Assembly: GCA_002427745.1 (NCBI GenBank)
Contig: DIYF01000056.1
Coordinates: 1 to 18,682 of the forward strand
DNA: 18,682 nucleotides
Source: Roseivirga sp. UBA6061
GTDB taxonomy: Bacteria > Bacteroidota > Bacteroidia > Cytophagales > Cyclobacteriaceae
Direction: 5' to 3'
Every line of letters starts with the position of its first letter. Position 1 is the stretch's first letter. Shown piece after piece: positions 6,761 to 14,261 of this stretch. Both the position numbers and the translations under genes were made by a program. The notes beneath the pieces are model-generated. The model saw only the letters and a program-made list of their open reading frames with translations, had not been told where the DNA came from and made no database searches.

Positions 6761-7345
6761 ATGGAATTAACCGTAAAGAAAAGCAGAAAGGAGCAAATAG
6801 CAGAAAAAGCCACGGCACTTTTTCAGGAAAGAGGCTACGCTGCTACCTCTATGCGTGATCTGGCGCAGGTTCTGGGTATAGAAGCGGCCAGTCTCTATTC
6901 TCATATCAAGTCAAAGGAAGAGATACTTCAAAAGATCTGCTTTCGGATGGCTGATGAGTTTTTCAATGCCTGGAACGAGGTAGAAATGGAAAACCGCAGC
7001 CAGGCTGACAAAATGGAAAAGGCGATGATTGCCCATGTACAGGTAATCACCAAAGACACCGCAGCTTCGGCTGTCTTCTTTAACGAATGGAGACACCTGA
7101 GCGAACCCTCCCTTTCAGACTTTCTTGCCATGAGGAATGACTATGAGGGGCGTTTCATCAACATTATACGAGACGGTATCGCTTCGGGAGAATTTACCGA
7201 AGTGGATGAAAAATTCACCATGCTCACTATTCTTTCTTCGCTCAACTGGACACACAACTGGTTTAAACCCAGTGGTAGCCTGAGCCCTGAAGAAATAGGC
7301 AAACGCCTGGCAGCACTTTTGTTAAACGGACTAAAAAAACAGTAA
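6761..7345 (+). CDS. paaR: TetR-family regulator, probable phenylacetyl-CoA-responsive repressor PaaR
   Basis: The 194-residue protein has a typical TetR N-terminal DNA-binding domain: [19 protein letters not shown], then [20 protein letters not shown], then IKSKEEIL (about residues 10-58). The C-terminal ligand domain ends [31 protein letters not shown], as in many acyl-CoA-type TetR regulators. I chose the ATG at 6761. Upstream in-frame starts (TTG 6725, ATG 6743) fall inside the promoter/operator, and the next in-frame ATG (6851) would cut into the helix-turn-helix. The gene lies one base upstream of paaA and its own promoter carries a PaaR-like operator, so the repressor probably controls both itself and paaABCD. 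By analogy with Thermus PaaR the ligand should be phenylacetyl-CoA. The family assignment is firm; the ligand is inferred. Confidence 0.85.
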   Translation: MELTVKKSRKEQIAEKATALFQERGYAATSMRDLAQVLGIEAASLYSHIKSKEEILQKICFRMADEFFNAWNEVEMENRSQADKMEKAMIAHVQVITKDTAASAVFFNEWRHLSEPSLSDFLAMRNDYEGRFINIIRDGIASGEFTEVDEKFTMLTILSSLNWTHNWFKPSGSLSPEEIGKRLAALLLNGLKKQ

Positions 7346-7346
7346 T

Positions 7347-8333
7347 ATGTACGGAGGAGGAAATGTATTTGAGACCATGAAGGCCACTGCGCTGGCTGAT
7401 GAAGATCCGGTAAAACTGGCTGAATTTGAAGCCCGCATCGATCGCGGAGAGAAAATAGAGCCAACTGACTGGATGCCCCAGCTTTATCGGAAGCAGCTGA
7501 TCCGGATGATTGAGCAACATGCTCATTCTGAAATCATCGGTGCACTACCTGAAGGTACCTGGATCACCAGGGCTCCCGGTTTTAAGCGCAAACTGGCATT
7601 GATGGCTAAGGTACAGGATGAGGTAGGTCACGGACAGTTACTTTACAGTGCTGCAGAAACGCTTGGTAAATCGAGAGAAGCCATGCTGGATGACCTGGTT
7701 TCGGGTAAGTCTAAATACTCCAACATTTTTAACTACCCTGCTTTTACCTGGGCAGACTCCTGTTTTATTTCCTGGCTGGTAGATGCCGGTGCCATCGTTA
7801 ACCAGGTAGCCAATTCCAAAGGCAGCTACGGTCCTTATTGCCGTGCACTTGAAAGAATTTGTGCTGAAGAATCTTTCCACCTCAAATACGGACACCATTG
7901 TGTGATCCACCTTGCCACAGGCACCAAAAAGCAGCGTGAAATGATGCAGGCTGCCGTAAACCGCTGGTGGGCTCCTATGATGCACTTCTTCGGTCCTTCT
8001 GATAAAATTTCCGTACACTCAGAAATTCTGATGCGCTGGAAGGTGAAAATGGCTTCGAATGATGCCTGTCGTCAGCAATTCCTGGACATGTACGTTCCGA
8101 AAATCTGGGAGCTCGGCCTGACGATTCCGGATGAGAAGCTGCGCAAAAATCCTGAAACCGGAGAATGGGAATTCACCGAGCCTGACTGGGAAGAATTCAA
8201 AAGAGTAATCAATGGTGACGGACCTTGTAACAAGGAGCGCCTCGCTGTAAGAAAACTGGCTGAAGAAAGAGGCCGCTGGGTGCGCAAGGCACTTCTGGCA
8301 CCTAAAGCAAAATATGTAACCCCGCTGGCATAA
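7347..8333 (+). CDS. paaA: 1,2-phenylacetyl-CoA epoxidase, catalytic subunit PaaA
   Basis: The 328-residue protein is the diiron oxygenase subunit, which epoxidises the aromatic ring of phenylacetyl-CoA in the cytoplasm. The ferritin-like metal ligands are visible: E62 (HSEIIG), E92xxH95 (QDEVGHGQ), probably D146 (LVDAGA), and E175xxH178 ([13 protein letters not shown]). [20 protein letters not shown] and GPCNKERL are typical PaaA blocks. The N-terminus [10 protein letters not shown] matches the start I know from Bacteroidota PaaA, so ATG 7347 is preferred over ATG 7377, although there is no Shine-Dalgarno upstream. It begins one base after the stop of the TetR gene and is followed within 3 bases by paaB. 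All key ligands are present, so the enzyme should be active given PaaC and the distant PaaE. Confidence 0.96.
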   Translation: MYGGGNVFETMKATALADEDPVKLAEFEARIDRGEKIEPTDWMPQLYRKQLIRMIEQHAHSEIIGALPEGTWITRAPGFKRKLALMAKVQDEVGHGQLLYSAAETLGKSREAMLDDLVSGKSKYSNIFNYPAFTWADSCFISWLVDAGAIVNQVANSKGSYGPYCRALERICAEESFHLKYGHHCVIHLATGTKKQREMMQAAVNRWWAPMMHFFGPSDKISVHSEILMRWKVKMASNDACRQQFLDMYVPKIWELGLTIPDEKLRKNPETGEWEFTEPDWEEFKRVINGDGPCNKERLAVRKLAEERGRWVRKALLAPKAKYVTPLA

Positions 8334-8336
8334 ATC

Positions 8337-8963
8337 ATGGCATTACAATCACTAGACCCAAGGGTAAGTCGACTCGGCATTGCTGAAGACTCACTGAGCC
8401 ACCTGGTTCCTAAAGGCGACCTGGACCAGTTCGAGACATATGAAGCCTTTGTTCAGGTAAAAGAGAACAAGCCTTTTGAGCATGCCGGCCCCGTACACGC
8501 CCCGAATGAGGAAATGGCCTTTTTGTTTGCCAAGGAACAGTATAGCAGACGTGGTATGTTTTGTATCGCCCTCTGTGTTATCAAGACTGAGAACATCCGG
8601 GCAAGTCACTTCACGGATAATGGCCAGGACGTATATGACACACTGGATGCCACAGCCAGTGGTGAAGAAACGGAAAGCTTCGAGATTTTTCACCTGATGA
8701 AGCGCGGCAAGCAGCACAAATATGCAGGCAATGTGATGGCCCGCGACTATGATGATGCACTGGTAGCTGCCAAATCACTTTATCAGTCAGCTAAGCCCGT
8801 TTTCAATATCTGGGTAGTGAAGTCAGAAGACATTCTGGCCACGGATGAAGATGATCAGGATATCTGGGATACCCTCAAGGAAAAGCAATACCGCGAGGCC
8901 ATTGCTTACAAAGCACAAGACAAAATCAAAGCTTTTAAAGAAGAGCAGGCCGCACAGGCTTAA
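8337..8963 (+). CDS. paaB: PaaB with two tandem PaaB domains
   Basis: PaaB is the small accessory subunit of the phenylacetyl-CoA epoxidase and is usually about 95 residues. This one has 208. It contains two PaaB-like units: residues about 31-104 (FETYEAFVQVKENKPFEHAG, then EEMAFLFAKEQYSRR, then CVIKTENIRA, then GQDVYDTLD) and about 113-180 (SFEIFHLMKRGKQHKYAG, then YDDALVAAKSLYQSA, then WVVKSEDILA, then DQDIWDTL). The units align along their length, including the shared 'F-H-A/K-Y-A-G' strand, the A-K-x-x-Y helix and the 'D-x-W/Y-D-T-L' ending. A 30-residue N-terminal extension and a Lys/Glu/Ala-rich C-terminal helix are added. It sits between paaA and paaC with gaps of 3 and 11 bases. An internal duplication is the simplest explanation; its role may be structural. 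Confidence 0.9.
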   Translation: MALQSLDPRVSRLGIAEDSLSHLVPKGDLDQFETYEAFVQVKENKPFEHAGPVHAPNEEMAFLFAKEQYSRRGMFCIALCVIKTENIRASHFTDNGQDVYDTLDATASGEETESFEIFHLMKRGKQHKYAGNVMARDYDDALVAAKSLYQSAKPVFNIWVVKSEDILATDEDDQDIWDTLKEKQYREAIAYKAQDKIKAFKEEQAAQA

Positions 8964-8974
8964 GATACAGAGAC

Positions 8975-9730
8975 ATGAATACAGAGGCACTTAAAGACTT
9001 ACTTTATAAAATCGCTGACGATCAGCTGATTCTGGGACACAGAAACTCAGAGTGGACTGGTTTTGGACCGTTGCTGGAAGAAGATATTGCTTTCTCCTCC
9101 ATGGCTCAGGACAAAGTGGGACAAAGCTGGCAACTTTATCAGATGCTGACAGAACTCGGTGAGTCAGACCCCGACACAGTCGCTTTTATGCGTAATGCCG
9201 ATCAGTTTCATAACTGTCAGTTCGTAGAACTTCCCAATGGAGAATACGACTTTAGTCTGATCCGCCACTTTCTCTTTGATACTGCCGAGCTGATTCGCTT
9301 TACTATGCTGGCCGACAGCAGCTATGAGCCCCTGGCCCAGCTGGCCAAAAAGATCAAGGGAGAGATCAAGTACCATAAGATGCATGCCGACATCTGGATT
9401 AAGCAGTTGGGGGCTGCAACCGAAGAGAGCATTGAAAGGCTTCAGAAGTCTTTAGACATGGCCTTCCCCTATGCACTGGGAATATTCGAACCTTCTCGCA
9501 TGGAGTCGGAGATCATCAGCGAGGGTTTCTTTAGTGGTGAAGAAAAGCTGAAAACGGAATGGTTGTCCAAAATATCTGAAATACTGGATCAAACCTCTCT
9601 GACATTGCCTGATGCCTCACTACAGACTCCCGTCTATGGAGGAAGATATGGTACGCATACGGAGCATCTTCAGCCTTTGCTGGATGAGATGTCTGAAGTA
9701 TTTAAAATGGATCCCACCGCTGACTGGTGA
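8975..9730 (+). CDS. paaC: Phenylacetyl-CoA epoxidase structural subunit PaaC
   Basis: The 251-residue ferritin-like protein pairs with PaaA in the (AC)2 core of the epoxidase. Typical PaaC blocks are ADDQLILGHRNSEWTG near the start, LEEDIAFSSMAQDKVGQS (about 34-51) and KKIKGEIKYHKMHADIW (about 125-141). The ExxH pairs are incomplete compared with PaaA, as expected for the subunit that does not carry the diiron centre. The C-terminal block YGGRYGTHTEHLQPLLDEM is also characteristic. It begins 11 bases after paaB and ends just before paaD, so it is part of the same transcript. The length is normal for the family. Confidence 0.95.
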   Translation: MNTEALKDLLYKIADDQLILGHRNSEWTGFGPLLEEDIAFSSMAQDKVGQSWQLYQMLTELGESDPDTVAFMRNADQFHNCQFVELPNGEYDFSLIRHFLFDTAELIRFTMLADSSYEPLAQLAKKIKGEIKYHKMHADIWIKQLGAATEESIERLQKSLDMAFPYALGIFEPSRMESEIISEGFFSGEEKLKTEWLSKISEILDQTSLTLPDASLQTPVYGGRYGTHTEHLQPLLDEMSEVFKMDPTADW

Positions 9731-9750
9731 TACCACACCAAAATATCAAT

Positions 9751-10242
9751 ATGGTTAGCAAATTGACAGAGGAGCAGATTAAGACCTGGCTGGATGAAGT
9801 AAAAGATCCTGAGATTCCTGTGTTGTCTTTGAATGACCTCGGTGTCATTACCGACATTACCATAGAAGATTCAGGTAAAGTCAGAGTCGATATGACGCCT
9901 ACATTTGCAGGCTGTCCTGCTATGAATGTCATGAAAAGTGATGTGGAAAACGTGCTTGAGCGGGAAGGTATCGAAGACTTCGAGGTGGTTCTGTCATTTG
10001 CCACACAGTGGAACTCTAACATGATTTCTGAAAAAGGCCGTGCTGCTCTGAAAAAATTCGGACTGGCCCCTCCTCCAAAGCACAATCTCATTGTAGATAT
10101 TGAGCTGATCGAGCATGCTAAATGCCCGCAGTGTGGCAGTGAAAATACAGAGATGAAAACACCCTTCGGGCCGGCACTATGCCGTTCTCTGCACTACTGT
10201 CACAATTGCCACCAGGCCTTTGAACAGTTCAAGCCTCTTTAG
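9751..10242 (+). CDS. paaD: Phenylacetate-pathway maturation protein PaaD (MIP18/zinc-ribbon)
   Basis: The 163-residue protein combines an N-terminal MIP18 (DUF59)-type domain (VKDPEIPVLSLNDLGVITD at about 17-35, then TPTFAGCPAM with C55) with a C-terminal zinc ribbon (C125PxC128 and C150HNC153, ending FEQFKPL). PaaD is thought to help mature an iron-sulfur cluster of the epoxidase system, most plausibly that of PaaE. I chose ATG 9751. A GTG at 9727 overlaps the paaC stop codon and would add eight residues, which is possible but less likely. It is the last gene of the operon; the paaE gene expected next is missing here and lies 4 kb away. Only a weak inverted repeat follows before the convergent hydrolase gene. 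Confidence 0.93.
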   Translation: MVSKLTEEQIKTWLDEVKDPEIPVLSLNDLGVITDITIEDSGKVRVDMTPTFAGCPAMNVMKSDVENVLEREGIEDFEVVLSFATQWNSNMISEKGRAALKKFGLAPPPKHNLIVDIELIEHAKCPQCGSENTEMKTPFGPALCRSLHYCHNCHQAFEQFKPL

Positions 10243-10269
10243 TATTTGCCAGTCAATCAATCGGATTGC

Positions 10270-11034
10270 TTAACTCTTTCCGAAAAAGTAGATCAGGGTA
10301 TCGTCCAGCAGAGGCTTCCAGTTTCGCCAATTGTGACCTTCATCTACCTCTACATACCTGAAGTTATATCCCCTGGCCTCCAGAGTCTTTTTTAGTCTGC
10401 GTGCATGCACCTCTGTATCGTTTACAGAACCGGTACTCAGAAAAATTTTCAGAGGCAGCTTCTCCTGATTCCTGTAGAGGTCATAGATGTTACTGACAGG
10501 GTGTAGAGCAGGTGACTGAATCCCCAGCATGTGAAATGTGTCTGAGGCTTTAGCTCCGAAGAAGGTTGCATTCAACCCACCGAAAGAAAGTCCCATAATG
10601 GCACGGTCCCTTTGCTGCCTGCTCACGCGATAGTTTGCTTCTATATGCCCGACTAACTCTTTCTTATAAAAGTCCACATACTTTTGATTGCCCAGGAACT
10701 GACGATTTCTACGGTTATCACTCAGATTGTGAGGGTCTCTGTTATCTACAAAAACTGCTATGATGGGTTGTATTTTCCCTGAGGCTATAAGGCGGTCAAT
10801 CTCTTTGTGCATCTCTCCTTCGCTGATATACCATTGTCCATCGGTAAGATAAATAACCGGCAGGTCTTTCAGCTCACTGTAACCAGCGGGGGTATACACC
10901 CGGTACTGCAAGTCATAGCCCAGTACAGTACTGGTAATAATCTGATTATCGCTAAGGTTTCCGTTTAGCCTTTCTGCGGCCAAAGCCTGACAACCTAAAA
11001 CCAGGGAAATACAGAACAGGAATGGTCTTATCAT
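10270..11034 (-). CDS. Secreted alpha/beta-hydrolase, esterase-D-like
   Basis: The 254-residue protein has a signal peptide (MIRPFLFCISLVLGCQALAA). The mature part is a small serine esterase of the putative esterase (PF00756-type) family: LQYRVYTPAGY near the N-terminus, VIYLTDGQWY at about 60-69, the nucleophile elbow GLSFGG with S150, a likely acid D206 (STGSVNDTE) and H234 (VDEGHNW). A complete triad is therefore visible. Relatives hydrolyse feruloyl, siderophore-ester, S-formylglutathione or acyl substrates, and nothing here fixes which. The gene is 31 bases downstream of egtD and probably shares its transcript, but a functional link with ergothioneine is unproven. Because it is exported, it cannot act on the same cytoplasmic pools as EgtB/EgtD. 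Confidence 0.8.
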   Translation of the reverse strand: MIRPFLFCISLVLGCQALAAERLNGNLSDNQIITSTVLGYDLQYRVYTPAGYSELKDLPVIYLTDGQWYISEGEMHKEIDRLIASGKIQPIIAVFVDNRDPHNLSDNRRNRQFLGNQKYVDFYKKELVGHIEANYRVSRQQRDRAIMGLSFGGLNATFFGAKASDTFHMLGIQSPALHPVSNIYDLYRNQEKLPLKIFLSTGSVNDTEVHARRLKKTLEARGYNFRYVEVDEGHNWRNWKPLLDDTLIYFFGKS

Positions 11035-11065
11035 ACTGTTCCGAAACGATTCCGGGTCTTTGAGG

Positions 11066-12031
11066 TTATATTTTCTCCCACAAAGAATCTACGTAATAAT
11101 TACACTCATCAGTGAAGTTCTCCACGATTCTAAAACCTGCCTTTTGGGCAAAGTTCTCGATCATTTTAGGAGAGTATTTTTGTGACACTTCCGTGTGAAT
11201 GGCCTCCCAGGCATCAAAGCGGAAAGTAGTATCCAATACTTCAATGTATACTTCCTGATCTACCGTACTGATGAGATGGCTTCTGGTTTCACCTGTAATA
11301 GGGTCATAGGTAGGAAAGTGTCTGAATTTTTCAATATCAAAATTCGCCCCCAGCTCATTGTTCATGCGTGTGAGCAAATTGAGATTAAACTCTTTGGTCA
11401 CACCCAGCTTATCATTGTAAGCATTCAGTATGGTCTGCGGGTTTTTCATTAGATCAAAGCCTATCAGGAGCAAATCTCCTTCAGACAGACTGTTTCCCAG
11501 TTTACTGAGAAACTGCTCTGCTCCTTCATTTGAAAAATTCCCAATATTAGACCCCAGAAAAAGTACTACTTCTTTTAGCGAGTGATTTCTGTTAAGCTCT
11601 TCCAGCGCATCAAAGTAATCACCCTGAATGGGTTCAACTTTGAGATCGGGTACTGTATTTCCCAAATCTGCTTCGAGCTGCTCGAGTACATTCTGTGAGA
11701 TATCAATGGGGTTATAGGTGAAATCAGCCCCAGCCTCCAGAAAATGACTCATCAGGATCTTCGTCTTGGTACCGTCACCTGCCCCCAGTTCTACAAGTCT
11801 GAAAGCCTCATCATCACCCAGGAAGCTTTTCAGAATCGCCTCCTTCTGCTCTGAAAATATCTCGAATTCGCAGCGCGTCAGGTAATACTCTCCCAGCCCC
11901 ATAATGGTCTGAAAAAGCTTATCCCCCTGTTCGTCATAAAAATATTTCGAGGGCAGTGTTTTAGGAGTCTGGAGAAGTCCTGCCCGAACATCTTCGGCAA
12001 AGGTTGAAAGTACCAGGGTAGTGTCGTTCAT
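11066..12031 (-). CDS. egtD: L-histidine N-alpha-methyltransferase EgtD
   Basis: EgtD trimethylates histidine to hercynine with S-adenosylmethionine. This 321-residue protein has the SAM loop ELGAGDGTKT (81-90) and the EgtD blocks SKYFYDEQGDKLF, GEYYLTRCE and FLGSNIGNF. Using the numbering I remember for Mycobacterium EgtD (N166, Y206, E282, S284 bind histidine), this protein has N165, Y205, E281 and S283 at the same spacing, which strongly supports the assignment. I chose ATG 12031, one base after the egtB stop. A TTG at 12049 would add six residues and overlap egtB, and is less likely. It lies between egtB and a secreted esterase on the minus strand. No egtA, egtC or egtE is in the window. 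Confidence 0.93.
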   Translation of the reverse strand: MNDTTLVLSTFAEDVRAGLLQTPKTLPSKYFYDEQGDKLFQTIMGLGEYYLTRCEFEIFSEQKEAILKSFLGDDEAFRLVELGAGDGTKTKILMSHFLEAGADFTYNPIDISQNVLEQLEADLGNTVPDLKVEPIQGDYFDALEELNRNHSLKEVVLFLGSNIGNFSNEGAEQFLSKLGNSLSEGDLLLIGFDLMKNPQTILNAYNDKLGVTKEFNLNLLTRMNNELGANFDIEKFRHFPTYDPITGETRSHLISTVDQEVYIEVLDTTFRFDAWEAIHTEVSQKYSPKMIENFAQKAGFRIVENFTDECNYYVDSLWEKI

Positions 12032-12032
12032 A

Positions 12033-13307
12033 CTATATGTTTTCGGCAAGTCGGAGACCTGTAAAATGCCAACGTAAATTAGGGTGAAAGAAGTTTCTGT
12101 AAGTCGCTCTGATGTGATTTCGTGAGGTGGCGAAAGAGCCTCCTCTCAGCACCATCTGGTTAATCATAAATTTCCCATTGTATTCTCCCAGTGCTCCATC
12201 TTCTTTAGTATAGAAGGGATACGGCAGATAAGCGCTGTTGGTCCACTCCCACACATCTCCATAAAACTGGGTATTCTGCCCTTTTCTGGGCATAGGCCTG
12301 AAGTTTCTTTCGTCCAGAAAATTCGCTTCAGACGGTATATCTTTTTCAAATTGTTTGCAGGCTACCTCCCACTCAAATTCTGTAGGCAGACGCTTGCCTT
12401 TCCACCTGGCAAAGGCATCGGCTTCATAAAAATTAATATGGGTTACAGGCTCAGCAGGGTTTACCTTTTCCAGACCGGCCAATGTGTAATGCTTCCATTC
12501 CCCATCTTCCTTTATCCAATAAAAAGGTGCCTTTACCTGCTCTTTCTTTACCCACTCCCAGCCTTCCATCAGCCAGTGGTTGAAATCCTGATAACCTCCC
12601 GCCTCAATAAACTCCAGGTACTCCCCCACAGTAACCAGCCTGTCAAGAATCTGATAATCATGGAGGTACACCTGATGTACTCCCTTTTCATTATCAAAAT
12701 GAAAGCATTCTTCTTCGCAACCTATGGTGTATAAGCCGGCTTTGACTCTGAGATACTTTTCCTCCAGATCAGGTTGGTCAGACGTATTTGTATTGGACTT
12801 ATAAATCGGAAAGAGCGGATTGATACCCAGTATATGCTTGATGTCATATACCATGAGCTCCTGGTGCTGTTGCTCGTGATTCAGGCCAATTGTAAGAATT
12901 TCTTCAACCCTGGCTGCAACTTCATACTGACCGGAAAGAAATTGCTTCATGTGTTCATCGACATATTGACGATAGGCCATGATCTCTTTTACCCAGGGGC
13001 GCGACAGCACGCCACGCTCTGACCTGATCCAACGCTCCCCCTCAGTTTCGTAATAGCTGTTGAAGAGGAAATGGTAATCATCATCAAAAAGGCGGTAATC
13101 GGGCATGAAATCTTTGAGTACAAAGTTTTCAAAAAACCAGGTAGTATGGGCCAGATGCCATTTTGGCGGACTTACGTCAACCACAGGTTGTACCACAAAA
13201 TCTTCGGGCTGTAAGGGCTCGCAGATCTCTTCTGTCAATGATCTGACCTCTGCATACTGTGAAAAAAGGGATTCCTTTTTTATAGTTTTCGGCTGTGTAA
13301 CCGACAT
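12033..13307 (-). CDS. egtB: Ergothioneine biosynthesis protein EgtB (hercynine sulfoxide synthase)
   Basis: The 424-residue protein joins an N-terminal DinB-type helical domain to a C-terminal formylglycine-generating-enzyme-like domain. The iron ligands expected for EgtB are visible: H54 in WHLAHTTWFFE and the HxxxHxE motif HEQQHQE (H144, H148). RSERGVLSRPWVKEI at about 95-109 is a conserved EgtB segment. The C-terminal domain has VTHINFYEADAFARWKGKRL, LPTEFEWEVA, GDVWEWTNSAY, LRGGSFATS and TGLRLAENI. EgtB oxidatively couples hercynine with a thiol donor, using O2. It is the first gene of the minus-strand operon with egtD. The sequence does not tell me whether the donor is gamma-glutamylcysteine or cysteine; the absence of egtA and egtC nearby leaves cysteine possible. 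Related OvoA-type enzymes are longer and fused to a methyltransferase. Confidence 0.92.
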   Translation of the reverse strand: MSVTQPKTIKKESLFSQYAEVRSLTEEICEPLQPEDFVVQPVVDVSPPKWHLAHTTWFFENFVLKDFMPDYRLFDDDYHFLFNSYYETEGERWIRSERGVLSRPWVKEIMAYRQYVDEHMKQFLSGQYEVAARVEEILTIGLNHEQQHQELMVYDIKHILGINPLFPIYKSNTNTSDQPDLEEKYLRVKAGLYTIGCEEECFHFDNEKGVHQVYLHDYQILDRLVTVGEYLEFIEAGGYQDFNHWLMEGWEWVKKEQVKAPFYWIKEDGEWKHYTLAGLEKVNPAEPVTHINFYEADAFARWKGKRLPTEFEWEVACKQFEKDIPSEANFLDERNFRPMPRKGQNTQFYGDVWEWTNSAYLPYPFYTKEDGALGEYNGKFMINQMVLRGGSFATSRNHIRATYRNFFHPNLRWHFTGLRLAENI

Positions 13308-13350
13308 TTGCTAGTTATTTTTTTAGTGGTTGAATCCAATGCCTTCTGAG

Positions 13351-13387
13351 TAAAGGTAAGATTATTAAAACTTACCGCATACCTTAG
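13351..13387. promoter_or_regulatory. Divergent promoter region of egtB and the alkylation-repair gene, with an inverted repeat
   Basis: GGTAAG (13355-13360) and CTTACC (13371-13376) form a perfect 6-base inverted repeat around ten A/T-rich bases. Imperfect -7 elements lie on both sides: TACCTTTA on the minus strand (13358-13351, for egtB) and TACCTTAG on the plus strand (13380-13387). Each differs from TAnnTTTG by one base. No good -33 element was seen for either. The repeat overlaps the egtB -7 candidate, so it could be an operator. Confidence 0.35.
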
Positions 13388-13406
13388 GTACTCTATTCTC
13401 ATAAAA

Positions 13407-14237
13407 ATGTTTCAAGAAATGAATATTTCGGAATCCGTAATTTCTAGAAAGGGTGCCAGGAGCCCTAAAGACGTACCTGACGATGTACTGGCCTTGTTAA
13501 ATTCCGGGGCCATTGCCACAGTAAACCTCTCGGAATGGCTGGCAGTGGATCAGCGAGAGCTATTAAAGCACACTTTGTCAGCCACGGGACACGAAGCGCT
13601 TATCCCTGAGTTTATCGATACTATTGATGGCTTGAAGAAACAGACATCCACTCAAATTATCAGAGCAGTAGGACAGCTCGTTGTTGATTCTGAATTAATT
13701 GCGGACAAGCCGGCATTGATCTCTCAATTCTCTGCCCATACATCGGACACAGTCAGATGCTGGGCGGCCTATGCCGTGGGGCTGGATAACACCATTGACA
13801 CCCTGACTAAATTTGAGTCGATCAAACCCTATGCTGCTGATTCACATTTTGGTGTAAGAGAAATTGCCTGGATGGCCGTACGCGATACGATCATTGAAGA
13901 CCTCGATGCCTCCCTCGGTACACTCAAAGCCTGGTCACAATCAGAAGATGAAAACGTACGCAGGTTTGCATCCGAAGCAACCAGGCCTCGTGGTGTATGG
14001 TGTCCGCATATCGATAAGCTCAAAGAAAAACCCTCACTGGCCGCTGCCATTCTGGAGCCTCTCCGGTCAGACTCATCCAAGTATGTAAGAGACTCAGTCG
14101 GTAACTGGCTGAACGATGCCAGCAAAACACAGCCGGAATGGGTTATTCAGATTTGTGATAAATGGTCTGCCTCTTCTGACTCTAAAGAGACCTCTTATAT
14201 CATAAAGAAGGCCAGGAGAACCATAGACAAAAAATAA
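13407..14237 (+). CDS. DNA alkylation repair protein, AlkC/AlkD-like HEAT-repeat family
   Basis: The 276-residue protein is built from HEAT-like helical repeats. The C-terminal half shows the family pattern: HFGVREIAWMAVRDTI, LKAWSQSEDENVRRFASEAT, RPRGVWCPHIDKL, LEPLRSDSSKYVRDSVGNWL, NDASKTQPEWVIQICDKW, and TSYIIKKARRTI at the end. This matches the AlkC/AlkD glycosylase family, which removes alkylated purines without base flipping. Trp and Arg residues that would contact DNA are plentiful, but I cannot assign individual catalytic residues. ATG 13407 was chosen; ATG 13419 (MNISESV) would be almost as good. It is divergent from egtB and ends at a bidirectional terminator shared with paaE. Proximity to a thiol-antioxidant operon could reflect a shared response to electrophiles, but that is speculative. 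Confidence 0.72.
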   Translation: MFQEMNISESVISRKGARSPKDVPDDVLALLNSGAIATVNLSEWLAVDQRELLKHTLSATGHEALIPEFIDTIDGLKKQTSTQIIRAVGQLVVDSELIADKPALISQFSAHTSDTVRCWAAYAVGLDNTIDTLTKFESIKPYAADSHFGVREIAWMAVRDTIIEDLDASLGTLKAWSQSEDENVRRFASEATRPRGVWCPHIDKLKEKPSLAAAILEPLRSDSSKYVRDSVGNWLNDASKTQPEWVIQICDKWSASSDSKETSYIIKKARRTIDKK

Positions 14238-14258
14238 GCCCTCGGTGGAGGGCTTTAC
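14236..14258. terminator. Bidirectional terminator between the alkylation-repair gene and paaE
   Basis: AAGCCCTC (14236-14243) pairs perfectly with GAGGGCTT (14248-14255) around GGTG. On the minus strand the hairpin is followed by ATTTTTTG, a strong terminator for paaE. On the plus strand the T-run is short (TTTAC). The plus-strand stop codon overlaps the first arm. Confidence 0.85.
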
Positions 14259-14261
14259 TTC

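Noticed and set aside
10254..10268. CAATC-5-GATTG as a terminator between paaD and the hydrolase
   Set aside because: Five A/T-rich pairs with no proper T-run; too weak to call.
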